Shown here: positions 52,646 through 62,626 of the stretch, piece by piece
How the letters are laid out: each line of letters opens with the position of its first letter
Position numbering within the stretch: position 1 is the stretch's first letter
From: Marinomonas sp. TW1
Lineage (GTDB): Bacteria > Pseudomonadota > Gammaproteobacteria > Pseudomonadales > Marinomonadaceae
Length of the DNA: 64,000 nucleotides
Reading direction: 5' to 3'
NCBI RefSeq assembly: GCF_001625355.1
Contig: NZ_JSEE01000004.1
Location: forward strand, 1-64,000
Made by a program: the position numbers and the translations under genes
Notes under the pieces: generated by a model
Seen by the model: the letters and a program-made list of their open reading frames with translations, nothing else
Database searches by the model: none
Told to the model about the DNA's origin: nothing

Positions 52646-54163
52646 ATGATTTATTCTAAACCAGGTACCAGTGGTAGTTTAATTTCCTTTGAAAGTGATT
52701 ATGGTAATTTTATTGGTGGTAAATGGGTTGCGCCTGTAAAAGGCCAGTATTTCGATAACACCAGTCCAGTCGATGGACAGGTATTTTGTCGTATTCCGCG
52801 CTCTACTGAAGAAGACATTAACTTAGCGCTTGATGCGGCTCATGCGGCACGAGTTGACTGGGGAAAAGCCTCTGTGACCACTCGCTCTAATATTCTACTT
52901 AAGATTGCGGATCGAATTGAAGCGAATCTAGAGGCATTGGCTGTCGCGGAAACTTGGGACAACGGTAAAGCGGTGCGCGAAACACTGAATGCAGACATTC
53001 CATTGGCAGCCGATCATTTCCGCTATTTTGCTGGTTGTTTGCGTGCTCAAGAAGGCAGCACGGCGGAACTTGATGAACATACTGTTGCTTACCATTTCCA
53101 TGAACCGCTTGGCGTGGTGGGACAAATTATTCCTTGGAACTTTCCGATCTTGATGGCGGCATGGAAACTTGCTCCCGCCTTGGCCGCAGGTAACTGTGTC
53201 GTATTAAAGCCTGCGGAACAAACGCCGGCGTCTATTTTAGAACTGGTTAAAGTGATTCAAGACTTATTGCCAGCTGGCGTTTTAAATATCGTCAATGGTT
53301 TTGGTAAAGAAGCTGGCCAAGCTTTGGCAACGAGCAAACGTATTGCCAAAATCGCTTTTACCGGTTCCACGCCAGTTGGCTCTCACATTTTGAAATGTGC
53401 CGCTGAAAACATTATTCCTTCTACGGTTGAGTTGGGTGGTAAGTCACCAAATATCTATTTTGGTGACATCATGCAGCAGGAAGAGTCTTACATTAGTAAA
53501 TGTGTGGAAGGCTTAGTACTGGCTTTCTTTAACCAAGGTGAGGTATGTACTTGCCCTTCACGAGCTCTGATTCATGAGTCCATTTATGATGACTTTATGA
53601 AGCTGGTGGTCGAAAGAACCAGAACTATTAAACGAGGCAACCCGCTGGATACCGATGTACAAGTGGGAGCACAAGCGTCGAAAGAACAGTTTGATAAGAT
53701 TTTGAGTTACATTGATATCGGTAAAAAAGAAGGCGCTGAATTACTGATTGGGGGGGATGTAGAGAACATTGATGGCTTGGATAATGGCTTCTATGTGCAA
53801 CCTACCTTGTTCAAAGGGTCGAATGAAATGCGTATTTTCCAAGAGGAAATCTTTGGTCCTGTAGTCAGTGTGACGACGTTCAAAGATGAAGCCGAAGCCT
53901 TGGCGATTGCCAATGACAGTGAGTTTGGTTTAGGCGCTGGGGTATGGACTCGCGATACTAACTTAGCCTATCGCATGGGACGAAACCTAGAAGCAGGTCG
54001 AGTGTGGATGAACTGTTATCACCAGTACCCAGCGCATTCTGCGTTTGGCGGATATAAAAAATCAGGGGTTGGCCGTGAAACCCATAAGGTAGCATTAGAG
54101 CATTATCAACAAACGAAAAATATGTTGATTAGTTATGATGTCAACCCGCTCGGTTTCTTCTAA
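52646..54163 (+). CDS. NAD-dependent aldehyde dehydrogenase (ExaC/AldB-like)
   Basis: A 505-residue enzyme of the ALDH superfamily. [20 protein letters not shown], the GSTPVGSHI nucleotide loop, the Glu in [10 protein letters not shown], and catalytic Cys in [12 protein letters not shown] (about residue 302) are all present. The overall style, including the N-terminal GNFIGGKWV and the C-terminal [13 protein letters not shown] ending, matches acetaldehyde-type dehydrogenases used in ethanol and short-aldehyde oxidation. GGAGATAG precedes the ATG. Divergent AraC gene is the likely regulator. Confidence 0.9.
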   Translation: MIYSKPGTSGSLISFESDYGNFIGGKWVAPVKGQYFDNTSPVDGQVFCRIPRSTEEDINLALDAAHAARVDWGKASVTTRSNILLKIADRIEANLEALAVAETWDNGKAVRETLNADIPLAADHFRYFAGCLRAQEGSTAELDEHTVAYHFHEPLGVVGQIIPWNFPILMAAWKLAPALAAGNCVVLKPAEQTPASILELVKVIQDLLPAGVLNIVNGFGKEAGQALATSKRIAKIAFTGSTPVGSHILKCAAENIIPSTVELGGKSPNIYFGDIMQQEESYISKCVEGLVLAFFNQGEVCTCPSRALIHESIYDDFMKLVVERTRTIKRGNPLDTDVQVGAQASKEQFDKILSYIDIGKKEGAELLIGGDVENIDGLDNGFYVQPTLFKGSNEMRIFQEEIFGPVVSVTTFKDEAEALAIANDSEFGLGAGVWTRDTNLAYRMGRNLEAGRVWMNCYHQYPAHSAFGGYKKSGVGRETHKVALEHYQQTKNMLISYDVNPLGFF

Positions 54164-54191
54164 CCACTATCGAGTTGTTACTATGATGTAA

Positions 54192-54222
54192 AAGGCCAGA
54201 GCTTATGCTCTGGCTTTTTTTA
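54192..54222 (+). terminator. Terminator after aldehyde dehydrogenase
   Basis: GCCAGAGC-TTAT-GCTCTGGC followed by TTTTTTT. Confidence 0.85.
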
Positions 54223-54385
54223 TGCTGTAGATCTTGAAATTTTGAACTTATCACGTCAATTATTTGCCTATCATCGAATACTTTTCTTGTTTCCCATTGG
54301 AAACTATCTTTCATAAATGATAATTTCACCGTATTCATTTTGTCTGTTCATCACAGATTGGGTCGCTACATGGCGAGGACTTACT

Positions 54386-55768
54386 ATGGCAATCAGTTTA
54401 TTCGATCTTTTTAAAGTGGGAATTGGCCCCTCTAGCTCACACACTGTTGGGCCCATGGTCGCAGCGAATCAGTTTTCTCATCAGTTAAAAGAACGTGGTC
54501 TTTTAGACAAGGTAGAACGCTTAAAAGTGGATTTATATGGTTCTCTTGGAGCCACTGGTAAAGGTCATGGAACGGGTGTTGCGGTATTGATGGGGTTGGA
54601 AGGAGAGCTTCCAGAAAGCATTGATCCGAGTGGTGTGTCTGAGCGAGTAGCACAGATTGAGTCCGCTTCGATGATTCGTGTTTTAAAGGAACGCAATGTT
54701 GCTCTGAAAGTATCGCAAGATTTGATATACCATCGAATTGATCGTCTAGAGTTCCATGCTAATGGCATGGTTTTGGAAGCGTTTGATGAAAAAGGCGACA
54801 GTCTGCATCGAGCGACTTTTTACTCTGTGGGCGGTGGTTTTATTGTCGAAGAGGATGCACAAGGCAAGGTGTCTCTAGTTGAGGACACAACAGAATTGCC
54901 TCATGTTTTCCATGATGCTGAAACCTTAGTGAATTTGTGTCGAAGTACTGGTAAATCCATTGCCGAGATTATGCTAGAAAATGAACTGGCATGGCGTACG
55001 GAAGACGAAGTCAAACAAGGTATTTTATCCATTTGGTCGGTGATGAAAGAATGTGTACAGAAAGGCATTCAAAATGAAGGTATCTTACCTGGAGGCTTAA
55101 AGGTCAAGCGCCGCGCTGCCAGTTTGTATCGAGACCTGTCGAGTAAAACCCGTATGGATATGATTACCCCGTCGTTAGGAGCAATGGATTGGGTGAATTT
55201 ATATGCTTTAGCGGTAAATGAAGAAAATGCGGCGGGTGGTCGCGTTGTGACGGCGCCAACCAATGGTGCGGCTGGCATCATTCCAGCGGTGTTACACTAT
55301 TATTGGGAGTTTTGTCCGCGCTCCAATGAAGAAAACGTGATTGAGTTTTTGTTAACCGCGGCCGCGATTGGTCTGTTGTTTAAAGAAAATGCTTCTATTT
55401 CTGGTGCGGAGGTAGGTTGCCAGGGTGAAGTCGGCTCCGCCTGTGCCATGGCAGCGGCAGGGTTAGCTGCGGCAACGGGTGGCTCGCCAGAACAAATTGA
55501 AAATGCAGCAGAGATCGGTATGGAACACAACTTGGGTTTAACCTGTGACCCCATCGGTGGTCTAGTTCAAGTTCCTTGTATTGAACGAAATGCCATGGCG
55601 GCGATGAAAGCAATTAATTCCGCTTCGATGGCGTTGAGGGGAGATGGTTCGCATTATGTTTCCTTGGATAAGGTCATTCGTACCATGAGAGAAACGGGTA
55701 AGGATATGAATGATAAATATAAGGAAACCTCTCGCGGAGGTCTGGCAGTCAACGTGATTGAATGTTGA
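54386..55768 (+). CDS. sdaA: L-serine ammonia-lyase (iron-sulphur type)
   Basis: A 460-residue enzyme that deaminates L-serine to pyruvate. The beta domain starts [21 protein letters not shown]; the alpha domain has [34 protein letters not shown] and [15 protein letters not shown], which supply the Fe-S cysteines. Length matches E. coli SdaA/SdaB (454-455). Start 54386 gives the conserved N-terminus; the longer frame from 54317 adds an unrelated hydrophobic segment. Monocistronic with its own terminator. Confidence 0.93.
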   Translation: MAISLFDLFKVGIGPSSSHTVGPMVAANQFSHQLKERGLLDKVERLKVDLYGSLGATGKGHGTGVAVLMGLEGELPESIDPSGVSERVAQIESASMIRVLKERNVALKVSQDLIYHRIDRLEFHANGMVLEAFDEKGDSLHRATFYSVGGGFIVEEDAQGKVSLVEDTTELPHVFHDAETLVNLCRSTGKSIAEIMLENELAWRTEDEVKQGILSIWSVMKECVQKGIQNEGILPGGLKVKRRAASLYRDLSSKTRMDMITPSLGAMDWVNLYALAVNEENAAGGRVVTAPTNGAAGIIPAVLHYYWEFCPRSNEENVIEFLLTAAAIGLLFKENASISGAEVGCQGEVGSACAMAAAGLAAATGGSPEQIENAAEIGMEHNLGLTCDPIGGLVQVPCIERNAMAAMKAINSASMALRGDGSHYVSLDKVIRTMRETGKDMNDKYKETSRGGLAVNVIEC

Positions 55769-55805
55769 TGACACTTTCATGGCAAAATTATGACAAGTAA
55801 CAAAA

Positions 55806-55823
55806 CTGTCATATAACTGTAGT
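55806..55823 (+). promoter_or_regulatory. Pho-box-like sequence between sdaA and its terminator
   Basis: CTGTCAT-ATAA-CTGTAGT, two seven-base units 11 bp apart, the first a perfect PhoB half-site. It stands 250 bases upstream of the PiT gene, with a terminator in between and no -10 at the expected place. Confidence 0.3.
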
Positions 55824-55835
55824 ATATTGATCTCC

Positions 55836-55860
55836 AGTGCCTTTCGAGGCACTTTTTTTT
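55836..55860 (+). terminator. Terminator of sdaA
   Basis: AGTGCC-TTTCGA-GGCACT followed by seven Ts. Confidence 0.85.
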
Positions 55861-56073
55861 ATCTGTAAATAATGTCGTTGTCTTTCTGTCTTGACTGGGG
55901 TTTTTATCTATTAATGCTCAGTGTAGAATGACGCCGCATTGAAATTTTACAGAAATGTGACGGGATGATTTAAGCACCAAATTACGCCTAATGCTGGGAT
56001 AAGCATTCGTTTGAATTGAGACAACTCATATTTCAAAGATTTGGTAGAAATTAATTATAGATAGTAGAGCCTC
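55861..56073. other. Upstream region of PiT gene
   Basis: With 55769-55860 this makes a 305-base gene-free gap. Apart from the Pho-like site and terminator listed separately, no clear promoter pair or operator could be recognised. Confidence 0.4.
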
Positions 56074-57651
56074 ATGGATCTTACAAACAATTCCAAAAAA
56101 ACGTCCAGTTTACTGGTCGGTAATGATTTTATCCGAGTTCTGGTTGCACTTGCCTTTATTTTAGCTTGTGGTTTTTATGCTTCAATGAATGGTGTTGCCG
56201 CTTCTAATTTGTCCATCTTAGCGATTGCGGCGGCGATTGGTGCTTATATGGCGGTTAATATTGGTGCCAATGATGTGGCCAATAACGTTGGCCCAGCGGT
56301 TGGTTCAAAAGCCTTGTCTATGACAGGAGCGATCCTGATCGCGGCGATTTTTGAAGCAGCTGGTGCGCTTATCGCTGGTGGTACCGTGGTCGGAACGATC
56401 AAAAAAGGCATTATTAATCCCAACGCGATAGCCGATGCAGAAACCTTTATTTGGGTAATGATGGCGGCGTTATTGGCGGGTGCAATTTGGTTAAACCTAG
56501 CAACCTACCTTGGTGCTCCAGTATCAACGACTCACTCTATTGTCGGTGGTGTGCTTGGCGCAGGTATCGCGGCTGGCGGTTGGGACATCGCAAACTGGGA
56601 CAAAATGGTTGCGATTGCTGCAAGCTGGGTAATTTCACCGGTATTCGGTGGAGTCATTGCCGCCGTCTTCTTGATTTACATTAAGCGTGCTGTCACTTAC
56701 AAGAGCAATATGATTGAAGCGGCTAAAAAGACGGTTCCGTTACTGGTTGGCATCATGGTCTGGGCATTCTCGACCTACTTGATCCTCAAAGGCCTCAAGA
56801 AAATCTGGAAACTGGACATTATCTCCGCAGGCCTTATTGGGTTAGCAATTGCTATCACTGTTTATTTTGTTGTCCGTCCAATAGTTGACAAAGCGGCGTC
56901 AAGTCTGAAAAACGATAAAGACTCAGTGAACAGCTTGTTTACCTTGCCATTGATTGTTTCAGCCGCACTGTTGAGCTTTGCACACGGCGCCAACGATGTC
57001 GCAAATGCGATTGGGCCTCTAGCGGCGATTAATGACGCTTTGATCTCTGGTACGGTGTCAGGTAAAGCGGCGATCCCGATTTGGGTCATGTTAATTGGTG
57101 GTATTGGTATCGCCTTTGGTTTGGCTTTGTTCGGACCAAAATTGATTCGCACTGTGGGTTCAGAAATCACTGAACTGGATAAAATTCGTGCTTTCTGTGT
57201 GGCGATGGCGGCTGCGATTACTGTCATTATTGCTTCTCAATTAGGTTTGCCTGTTAGTTCGACGCACATCGCTGTCGGCGGCATCTTTGGTGTCGGTTTC
57301 TTACGCGAATATTTAAAGTTGTCTTACAACAAAAAGCTGGCGGCCATTATTTCTCATTCAGAGTCTGCTGGTCATGATGCTGAGCAAACACAAGCTTTTG
57401 TTGATCGCTTCGAAGTGGCTGATGTGATTGAAAAACGTGCCATTTTGCGAGAACTAAAAGCGGCTAAAGCATCATCGCCGATTAGCTCTTCTGAACGTAA
57501 AGGTTTGAAGAAAGCGACCAAGAAAGAGTTGGTTAAGCGTTCAGCACTATTAAAGATTGCGGCGGCTTGGGTTATAACTGTTCCTGCTTCGGCAACCTTA
57601 GCCAGTTTAATCTTTTATATGTTGTTGGGCTTCTCAGTTACCCACTCATAA
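56074..57651 (+). CDS. PiT-family inorganic phosphate transporter
   Basis: A 525-residue inner membrane transporter with about 11-12 helices. The duplicated PiT signatures are GANDVANNVGPAVGSKALS (about residue 63) and HGANDVANAIGPLAAI (about 304), each followed by a Ser-Thr-His element (STTHSIVGG, SSTHIAVGG). A hydrophilic ~90-residue loop near the C-terminus is usual for bacterial members. It takes up metal-phosphate with protons or, in marine species, sodium. No PhoU-like gene is adjacent. A terminator follows. Confidence 0.93.
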   Translation: MDLTNNSKKTSSLLVGNDFIRVLVALAFILACGFYASMNGVAASNLSILAIAAAIGAYMAVNIGANDVANNVGPAVGSKALSMTGAILIAAIFEAAGALIAGGTVVGTIKKGIINPNAIADAETFIWVMMAALLAGAIWLNLATYLGAPVSTTHSIVGGVLGAGIAAGGWDIANWDKMVAIAASWVISPVFGGVIAAVFLIYIKRAVTYKSNMIEAAKKTVPLLVGIMVWAFSTYLILKGLKKIWKLDIISAGLIGLAIAITVYFVVRPIVDKAASSLKNDKDSVNSLFTLPLIVSAALLSFAHGANDVANAIGPLAAINDALISGTVSGKAAIPIWVMLIGGIGIAFGLALFGPKLIRTVGSEITELDKIRAFCVAMAAAITVIIASQLGLPVSSTHIAVGGIFGVGFLREYLKLSYNKKLAAIISHSESAGHDAEQTQAFVDRFEVADVIEKRAILRELKAAKASSPISSSERKGLKKATKKELVKRSALLKIAAAWVITVPASATLASLIFYMLLGFSVTHS

Positions 57652-57702
57652 GTTTGTCAAAATAGACCTTAAAATTTTGTTCTCACGAACAAAGTTGGTG
57701 AT

Positions 57703-57729
57703 AAAAAGACCAGTATTCTGGTCTTTTTC
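57703..57729 (+). terminator. Terminator after PiT gene
   Basis: AAAAAGACCAG-TATT-CTGGTCTTTTT. Confidence 0.85.
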
Positions 57730-57824
57730 TGTTTTAATGGCTTCGTCTGTGGTATATAAATGTAAAGTTTTGATACATTGATTTGTCTTAGTCCGTTGGG
57801 ATGTCTTAGTTAAGGGAATTACTC

Positions 57825-58505
57825 TTGTTGGGTTTTGTTGCCATTCTTGTCATGATTGCTGTAAGTGGCTTGTTTTTCTTTGTACGCTGGAAACAGAAAC
57901 AAGATGAACTGAGAAAACGTTTGTTAGGACGCTTATCGAGTCGTGGAGAAAAAATGCTGCATGCGTTTAGTATGCTATCTGACCGATATTTTTTAAAAGA
58001 GACTAAGCTTTTTCTAATAGAGTATCTTTTATCGATCATTCAGCAGTTAAAGCGCGCAGGTATGAATACCGAATTTACTTACGAACAATATAATTTGACT
58101 AAGTTATACTCTGAAATTGCTTCTGGTAAAAATGTATCTGATAAACGTAGAGTAAACAGCCAAGTAGAATTTGAGCAAACTCAAGGTGCATTGCAATTTA
58201 TCATAAAAGAGTTACGCAGTTTATTGGATGGCAATAGTATGAGCCGAGTGATGATTCGTCATCATATCGGTTTGGTTCGTTATACTTACTCCTTGGCTTA
58301 CCGAGATCATTTAGTGAGTCAAGCGAAACAAGATTTGGAGCATGAACGCAGAAGCCGAGCACTGGAAAAGTATCGTTTGGCTTTAACGGTGATGGATAAA
58401 CACAGTACAGTCGGTTTGGCGCGAAAGGAATCTTCGCGTTTGCAAAATATGATATTGGATGTCGAAGAAGCGTTATTAGATAAAAAAGAAGAAAATAAAG
58501 AATAG
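57825..58505 (+). CDS. Membrane-anchored helical protein, first of a tandem pair
   Basis: A 226-residue protein: one N-terminal helix (VAILVMIAVSGLFFFV) then a long, charged, helix-rich cytoplasmic part with heptad-like stretches (LVSQAKQDLEHERRSRALEKYR) and an acidic-basic tail. TTG start with AAGGGA upstream. It shares its plan with the next gene product: single anchor, an RxLLxRL/LxxLxxxR helix region, and a near C-terminal LAYRDHL/AYLARRAF...ALEKYRLAL/AIDLYKEAL motif that resembles one TPR helix pair. Function unknown. Confidence 0.7.
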   Translation: MLGFVAILVMIAVSGLFFFVRWKQKQDELRKRLLGRLSSRGEKMLHAFSMLSDRYFLKETKLFLIEYLLSIIQQLKRAGMNTEFTYEQYNLTKLYSEIASGKNVSDKRRVNSQVEFEQTQGALQFIIKELRSLLDGNSMSRVMIRHHIGLVRYTYSLAYRDHLVSQAKQDLEHERRSRALEKYRLALTVMDKHSTVGLARKESSRLQNMILDVEEALLDKKEENKE

Positions 58506-58584
58506 TATTATCTTTAAAGAGTGAGTGTTTGGTTTAAATCGACTAACCATTGACTGAATATTAACCTAGTAAACGACGTATTAT

Positions 58585-59367
58585 ATGAGTGCTGTTACCA
58601 TTACCGTGCTGTTGTTAGTGATCGGAGGCTTTATTGCTTTTGCAATCGTGCTGCAATTAAAAGAGCAGGCTCGATTGGAAAAGCTTCGCAAAGTAGCTTC
58701 CCTGAACAATCAATTGCGCCAAGTACGTCGTTATCTAGATGAAATGCCACCTCAATATCAGCCAAAAGACATGCGAGTATGGTTGTTTACTCGAATGCTG
58801 GCTATTTATGATCAATTACTTTCCTTACAACCTGATCCGAGTCTAACCCGTCGTCGAAATCATTTAGCAGAAGAGCTGTCAGAGTTTCAAGAAAGCAAAC
58901 AAAAACGCCGTGCTCAACCAATGAATGATGAATTAAAAATCATTGAAGTGAAGCGCCTTTTCGAGTCTTTCAAATCCTTTTTAATACAAGCTCAAAAAGA
59001 CAAAATTGTTAATTCAGATGTTGTTCATCGCTATAGAAAGTTGATGGATTTCTATCATTATAAAGTCAATGCGGATTACCATGCTTATTTGGCACGACGA
59101 GCATTCCTAAGTGGACAAATGGAAAGTGCGATTGACCTTTATAAAGAGGCTTTGGTGCAGTTGAATCCCATTCAGGAAGAGGTCGAAGCTCAACCTCTCA
59201 TTCAAAAATTTAAGGATATATTGCAAGAAATTGAAGAGGATTTAGCGCTGCAAAAGGCGGAAGAAGAGCTGACCAAAAGCATGGAAAGTGAAGAGGAAGA
59301 GGAGCTGGATGATGAGTGGAATAAGTTTATCGAAGGTTCGACTTTTCAAGAGAAAAAACGGTTCTAA
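58585..59367 (+). CDS. Membrane-anchored helical protein, second of a tandem pair
   Basis: A 260-residue protein with an N-terminal membrane helix (TVLLLVIGGFIAFAIVLQL), a basic helical region, a TPR-like AHLARRAF-type segment (YHAYLARRAFLSGQMESAIDL), and a strongly acidic C-terminus (ESEEEEELDDEW). Paralogous in layout to the preceding gene, 79 bases away. The acidic tail suggests a protein-protein contact. No family is recognised; an envelope scaffold or assembly factor is possible. Confidence 0.7.
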   Translation: MSAVTITVLLLVIGGFIAFAIVLQLKEQARLEKLRKVASLNNQLRQVRRYLDEMPPQYQPKDMRVWLFTRMLAIYDQLLSLQPDPSLTRRRNHLAEELSEFQESKQKRRAQPMNDELKIIEVKRLFESFKSFLIQAQKDKIVNSDVVHRYRKLMDFYHYKVNADYHAYLARRAFLSGQMESAIDLYKEALVQLNPIQEEVEAQPLIQKFKDILQEIEEDLALQKAEEELTKSMESEEEEELDDEWNKFIEGSTFQEKKRF

Positions 59368-59451
59368 TGCATTTCTTTTTAAGTTTGTATCTCATATTCT
59401 AGGGTTAACTTTCCACACTCGCTTCGTTTTTTATTTAAAAGGATCTGCTCA

Positions 59452-60069
59452 GTGAACCTTGCTTTACTTTCTGCTTTTGTACCTACTTTCTTTTTTGTTT
59501 CTATCACACCAGGTATGTGCATGACGTTAGCCATGACTCTGGGCATGACGGTTGGAGTCAAACGCGCATTATGGATGATGGTTGGCGAATTAGTGGGCGT
59601 TGCTACGGTAGCGACCTTGTCGGCTATTGGCGTAGCGGCGTTACTGCTGAATTACCCAAGTGTGTTCATGGTACTAAAGTACCTTGGTGGTGCTTATTTG
59701 GCCTTTATTGGTATTCAAATGTGGCTATCTAAGGGAAAGATGGCCATCAAAACGGATGAAGACAGCGCGCCAGCATCACGTAGAGAGCTAATGTCTCAAG
59801 GGTTTGTTACGGCGATTGCCAATCCTAAAGGTTGGGCTTTTTTCGTGGCCTTGTTACCGCCTTTCTTAGTGGCTGATCAGCCCTTAGCGAGTCAATTGGT
59901 TGTGTTGATCTCTATTATTTTAACATTAGAGTTTAGCTGTTTGCTCATATATGCGGCTGGCGGCCGAACGTTAAAGTCCTTGCTTATGAAAAGTGGTAAT
60001 GTGCGCATTATGAATCGCATTGCTGGTACTTTAATGATCGGTGTTGGCGTTTGGCTGGCTGCGGGTTAA
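59452..60069 (+). CDS. LysE/RhtB family amino acid exporter
   Basis: A 205-residue inner membrane exporter with six helices. Its N-terminus has the family signature FVSITPGMCMTLAMTLGMTVG. FVTAIANPKGWAFFVALLPPF at about residue 120 is the conserved NPK motif. GTG start at 59452 with AAAAGGA upstream. Substrate (lysine, threonine, homoserine or other) cannot be told. Convergent with topB. Confidence 0.9.
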   Translation: MNLALLSAFVPTFFFVSITPGMCMTLAMTLGMTVGVKRALWMMVGELVGVATVATLSAIGVAALLLNYPSVFMVLKYLGGAYLAFIGIQMWLSKGKMAIKTDEDSAPASRRELMSQGFVTAIANPKGWAFFVALLPPFLVADQPLASQLVVLISIILTLEFSCLLIYAAGGRTLKSLLMKSGNVRIMNRIAGTLMIGVGVWLAAG

Positions 60070-60079
60070 AGGTCAGTCG

Positions 60080-62023
60080 CTAAGCAGGCTTTTTAGCTTT
60101 GCTTTTAGAGGTTCTCTTTCGGGTTGCAGAACGCTTCTTAAACGGTTTCTTCTTAGGCGCTGGTAAGTGTTGTAAAGACGCTGTTGAGACACTTCTCGAT
60201 TGAGTTAAGAGTTCTGTTAGGTTACCAGTGAGTCCAGCCATAAAGTCTTGATAGCGACTCTCTCCTAAGCTCATGGCGTTTAATTGAGCTTCCCACTGTG
60301 CTGTCATATCCGGTGTGACTAATTGTGAGGGTAGGGTATCCGCAAACGCTCGGCCAGTTTGACTGGCATGAATCTGTTTACCTTGCCTGATTAAAAAGCT
60401 TCGTTTAAATAAAATTTCAATAATACCCGCACGCGTTGCATCGGTGCCGAGACCGTCCGTTTCTTTTAAGATGGCTTTGATGTTCTTATCGGAAACAAAA
60501 CGACTGATTCCGGTCATGGCCGCTAACAGCGTCGCGTCCGTGAAGGCGGCAGGAGGCGTGGTAACCTTATCTTTAATGATGCCTTGATTGCACCAAAGGG
60601 AGTCCTCTTTCTTGACATTAGGCAGTTGTTCTTGATCTTCTTCTTGATCTGTTTTTTTCTTAGTCGGAAGAAGCGAACGCCAACCTAACGATACTGGTGT
60701 GCTGCCTTTTGCTTCAAATTTTCCACCGGCGACATCAAGCTGAATGAGTGTTGAAAGATACTGATAGTCTGGATAAAACTGCATCAGATATTGCCGTGCA
60801 ATCAGGCCAAATATTTGGCTTTCGGTTTTGTTTAACGCAGCGGCTTTATGGGCTTGTGAGGTAGGAATGATAGCGTGATGAGCGGTGACTTGTTTGTCAT
60901 TCCAAGCTTTGCTTTTAAGCTTGGCGTTGGCATTCTCTGCGCTGGTAGCGAGTGTCTCTGAGCCTTTGCTAAGAGCATTAATAATGGCTTTGGCGTCTTT
61001 GTGTTGTAGCGTCGGCAAATAGCGACAATCAGACCTAGGGTAAGTAATGATCTGATGACGCTCATACAAAGCTTGGCAGGTGTCTAATACTTGTTGCGCC
61101 GACATCGCGAAAATTTTCGCGGCATCAATCTGCAATGAGGATAAATTATAGGGCAAAGGTGGTGGCTGCTTTTTTTGCTTATAATCGGCTTGTGTTACGA
61201 GAGCTGGTTGGTTTTCGATTCGTGATGCGACATTTTCTGCAAGGGCTCGATTAAGAACTCGACCTTCTTCATCCATGTAGGGACGACAGGCGTCACTTGG
61301 CAGCCATTTTGCCTGAAAGTGCTGATTTTCCGGTGTGCTAATTTGTGCCCAAACTTGATAATAATTTTTAGCGACAAAATTCTCTCTTTCTGTGTCTCTT
61401 GCCACAACTAAGCCAAGTACTGGTGTTTGCACTCGACCTATGGATAAAACCCCTTGGTAGCCTGCTTGGCGGCCTCTGATAGTGTAAGCGCGCGTTAGGT
61501 TTAGGCCAAATAGCCAATCGGCTCTTGCTCTGGCTAAGGCGGAACGTGACAGGGCTGCGAATTCTGCATTAGATTTAAGCTGTTGTAAGGATTTTTTGAC
61601 CGCGGCAGGGGTTAGGTCGCTAATGAGCACTCGTTGAGTTTGTTGTAATTTTTGAGCCGGCACTTTGGTGTAATGCAAGACTTCATCTACCAGCAGCTGG
61701 CCTTCTCGATCAGGGTCTCCGGCGTGAACCAGTTGCGTTGCTTGTTTAATCAGCTTTTTTAAAATACTGAGCTGTTTTTTGGTGTTGGCTTTTTCTTGCC
61801 ATTGCCAATCACTTGGAATAATGGGTAAGTGATCAAGTTGCCATGTCTTAAAAGCGGGGTTGTAGACGTGAGGCTCGGCCTGTTCCAATAAGTGGCCAAT
61901 GCACCAACTAATGCAGTCGCCATTCGGCAACCAAATACAGCCTTCCTGTTTTTTTTGTGGACCTGGGAGGGCGGCGGCAATGGCTCGTGCCAAGCTGGGC
62001 TTTTCGGCAATATAAAGAATCAT
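60080..62023 (-). CDS. topB: DNA topoisomerase III
   Basis: A 647-residue type IA topoisomerase. The N-terminal TOPRIM is LYIAEKPSLARAIAAAL...VHAGDPDREGQLLVDEVL (metal-binding DxD and Glu). The active-site Tyr is in QIITYPRSDCRYL (about residue 328). The C-terminus is a short Lys/Arg-rich tail instead of zinc ribbons, as in TopB. It decatenates replication and recombination intermediates. ATG 62023 is used; a GTG two codons upstream is possible. A near-consensus LexA box lies 12 bases upstream, so SOS induction is likely. Confidence 0.93.
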   Translation of the reverse strand: MILYIAEKPSLARAIAAALPGPQKKQEGCIWLPNGDCISWCIGHLLEQAEPHVYNPAFKTWQLDHLPIIPSDWQWQEKANTKKQLSILKKLIKQATQLVHAGDPDREGQLLVDEVLHYTKVPAQKLQQTQRVLISDLTPAAVKKSLQQLKSNAEFAALSRSALARARADWLFGLNLTRAYTIRGRQAGYQGVLSIGRVQTPVLGLVVARDTERENFVAKNYYQVWAQISTPENQHFQAKWLPSDACRPYMDEEGRVLNRALAENVASRIENQPALVTQADYKQKKQPPPLPYNLSSLQIDAAKIFAMSAQQVLDTCQALYERHQIITYPRSDCRYLPTLQHKDAKAIINALSKGSETLATSAENANAKLKSKAWNDKQVTAHHAIIPTSQAHKAAALNKTESQIFGLIARQYLMQFYPDYQYLSTLIQLDVAGGKFEAKGSTPVSLGWRSLLPTKKKTDQEEDQEQLPNVKKEDSLWCNQGIIKDKVTTPPAAFTDATLLAAMTGISRFVSDKNIKAILKETDGLGTDATRAGIIEILFKRSFLIRQGKQIHASQTGRAFADTLPSQLVTPDMTAQWEAQLNAMSLGESRYQDFMAGLTGNLTELLTQSRSVSTASLQHLPAPKKKPFKKRSATRKRTSKSKAKKPA

Positions 62024-62034
62024 AATCACACTTA

Positions 62035-62050
62035 CTGTTTATATATACAG
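62035..62050. promoter_or_regulatory. LexA box upstream of topB
   Basis: CTGTTTATATATACAG with TA on both outer flanks; the 20-base site differs from the E. coli consensus at one position. It lies between the universal stress gene and the topB start. Confidence 0.8.
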
Positions 62051-62091
62051 TAAGTGTAACTAAGAGTCGATATTAAGACCAGCCTATCAGG

Positions 62092-62574
62092 CTACTTTAT
62101 TGGTACAACCATGACAGGAATGTCACTGGAGTGAATGACTTTGTTGGCGGTTGAGCCTAACACCATCTGCCCAATCGTACTGTGCGTGCGACTGTTCATG
62201 ATGATTAAATCTGCCTGTTGTTGCTTGGCGGCTTGCTGAATAGCATCGGCTGGTAGGCCGCTAATGATAAGTGTCTCTGGTTCTGTGGTGAGTCCGCTCA
62301 GCTCATCTTGATGGCGTTCTATAAACTCTTTTAATAGGCTATTCATGCGCTGTTGCACGTCATTATTGGCCTCATTGCGCATGGTTTCTAAGACATCGTC
62401 GCTGATGTAGTTATGAATCATGCTGGCAGCTTGGGGATTCAGTGGTTCCATGACGTGCATCAAAACGATTTTAGCCTGATGCGTTAGCGCTAAACTGAAA
62501 ACCAGTTCAATTGCTGACTGAGTTTGGTTTTCTAGATCGCAAGCGTAAAGTAGCGTGTTGATTTTCGGTAACAT
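62092..62574 (-). CDS. Universal stress protein (UspA family)
   Basis: A 160-residue Usp-fold protein. It starts LLYACDLENQTQSAIELVFSLA, and the C-terminal nucleotide-binding motif is MNSRTHSTIGQMVLGSTANKVIHSSDIPVMVV, the G-2x-G-9x-G(S/T) type expected of ATP-binding members. AGAGGG precedes the ATG. It is upstream of topB on the same strand, but the LexA box in between suggests topB has its own promoter. Confidence 0.88.
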   Translation of the reverse strand: MLPKINTLLYACDLENQTQSAIELVFSLALTHQAKIVLMHVMEPLNPQAASMIHNYISDDVLETMRNEANNDVQQRMNSLLKEFIERHQDELSGLTTEPETLIISGLPADAIQQAAKQQQADLIIMNSRTHSTIGQMVLGSTANKVIHSSDIPVMVVPIK

Positions 62575-62626
62575 ATTAAGGCCCTCTTGTTATGTTCCTT
62601 CAGCGGATCCTTTTAGCTTAGACTCT

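Noticed and set aside
59379-59561. Minus-strand 60-codon frame before the LysE gene
   Set aside because: It overlaps the LysE start and has no coding features.
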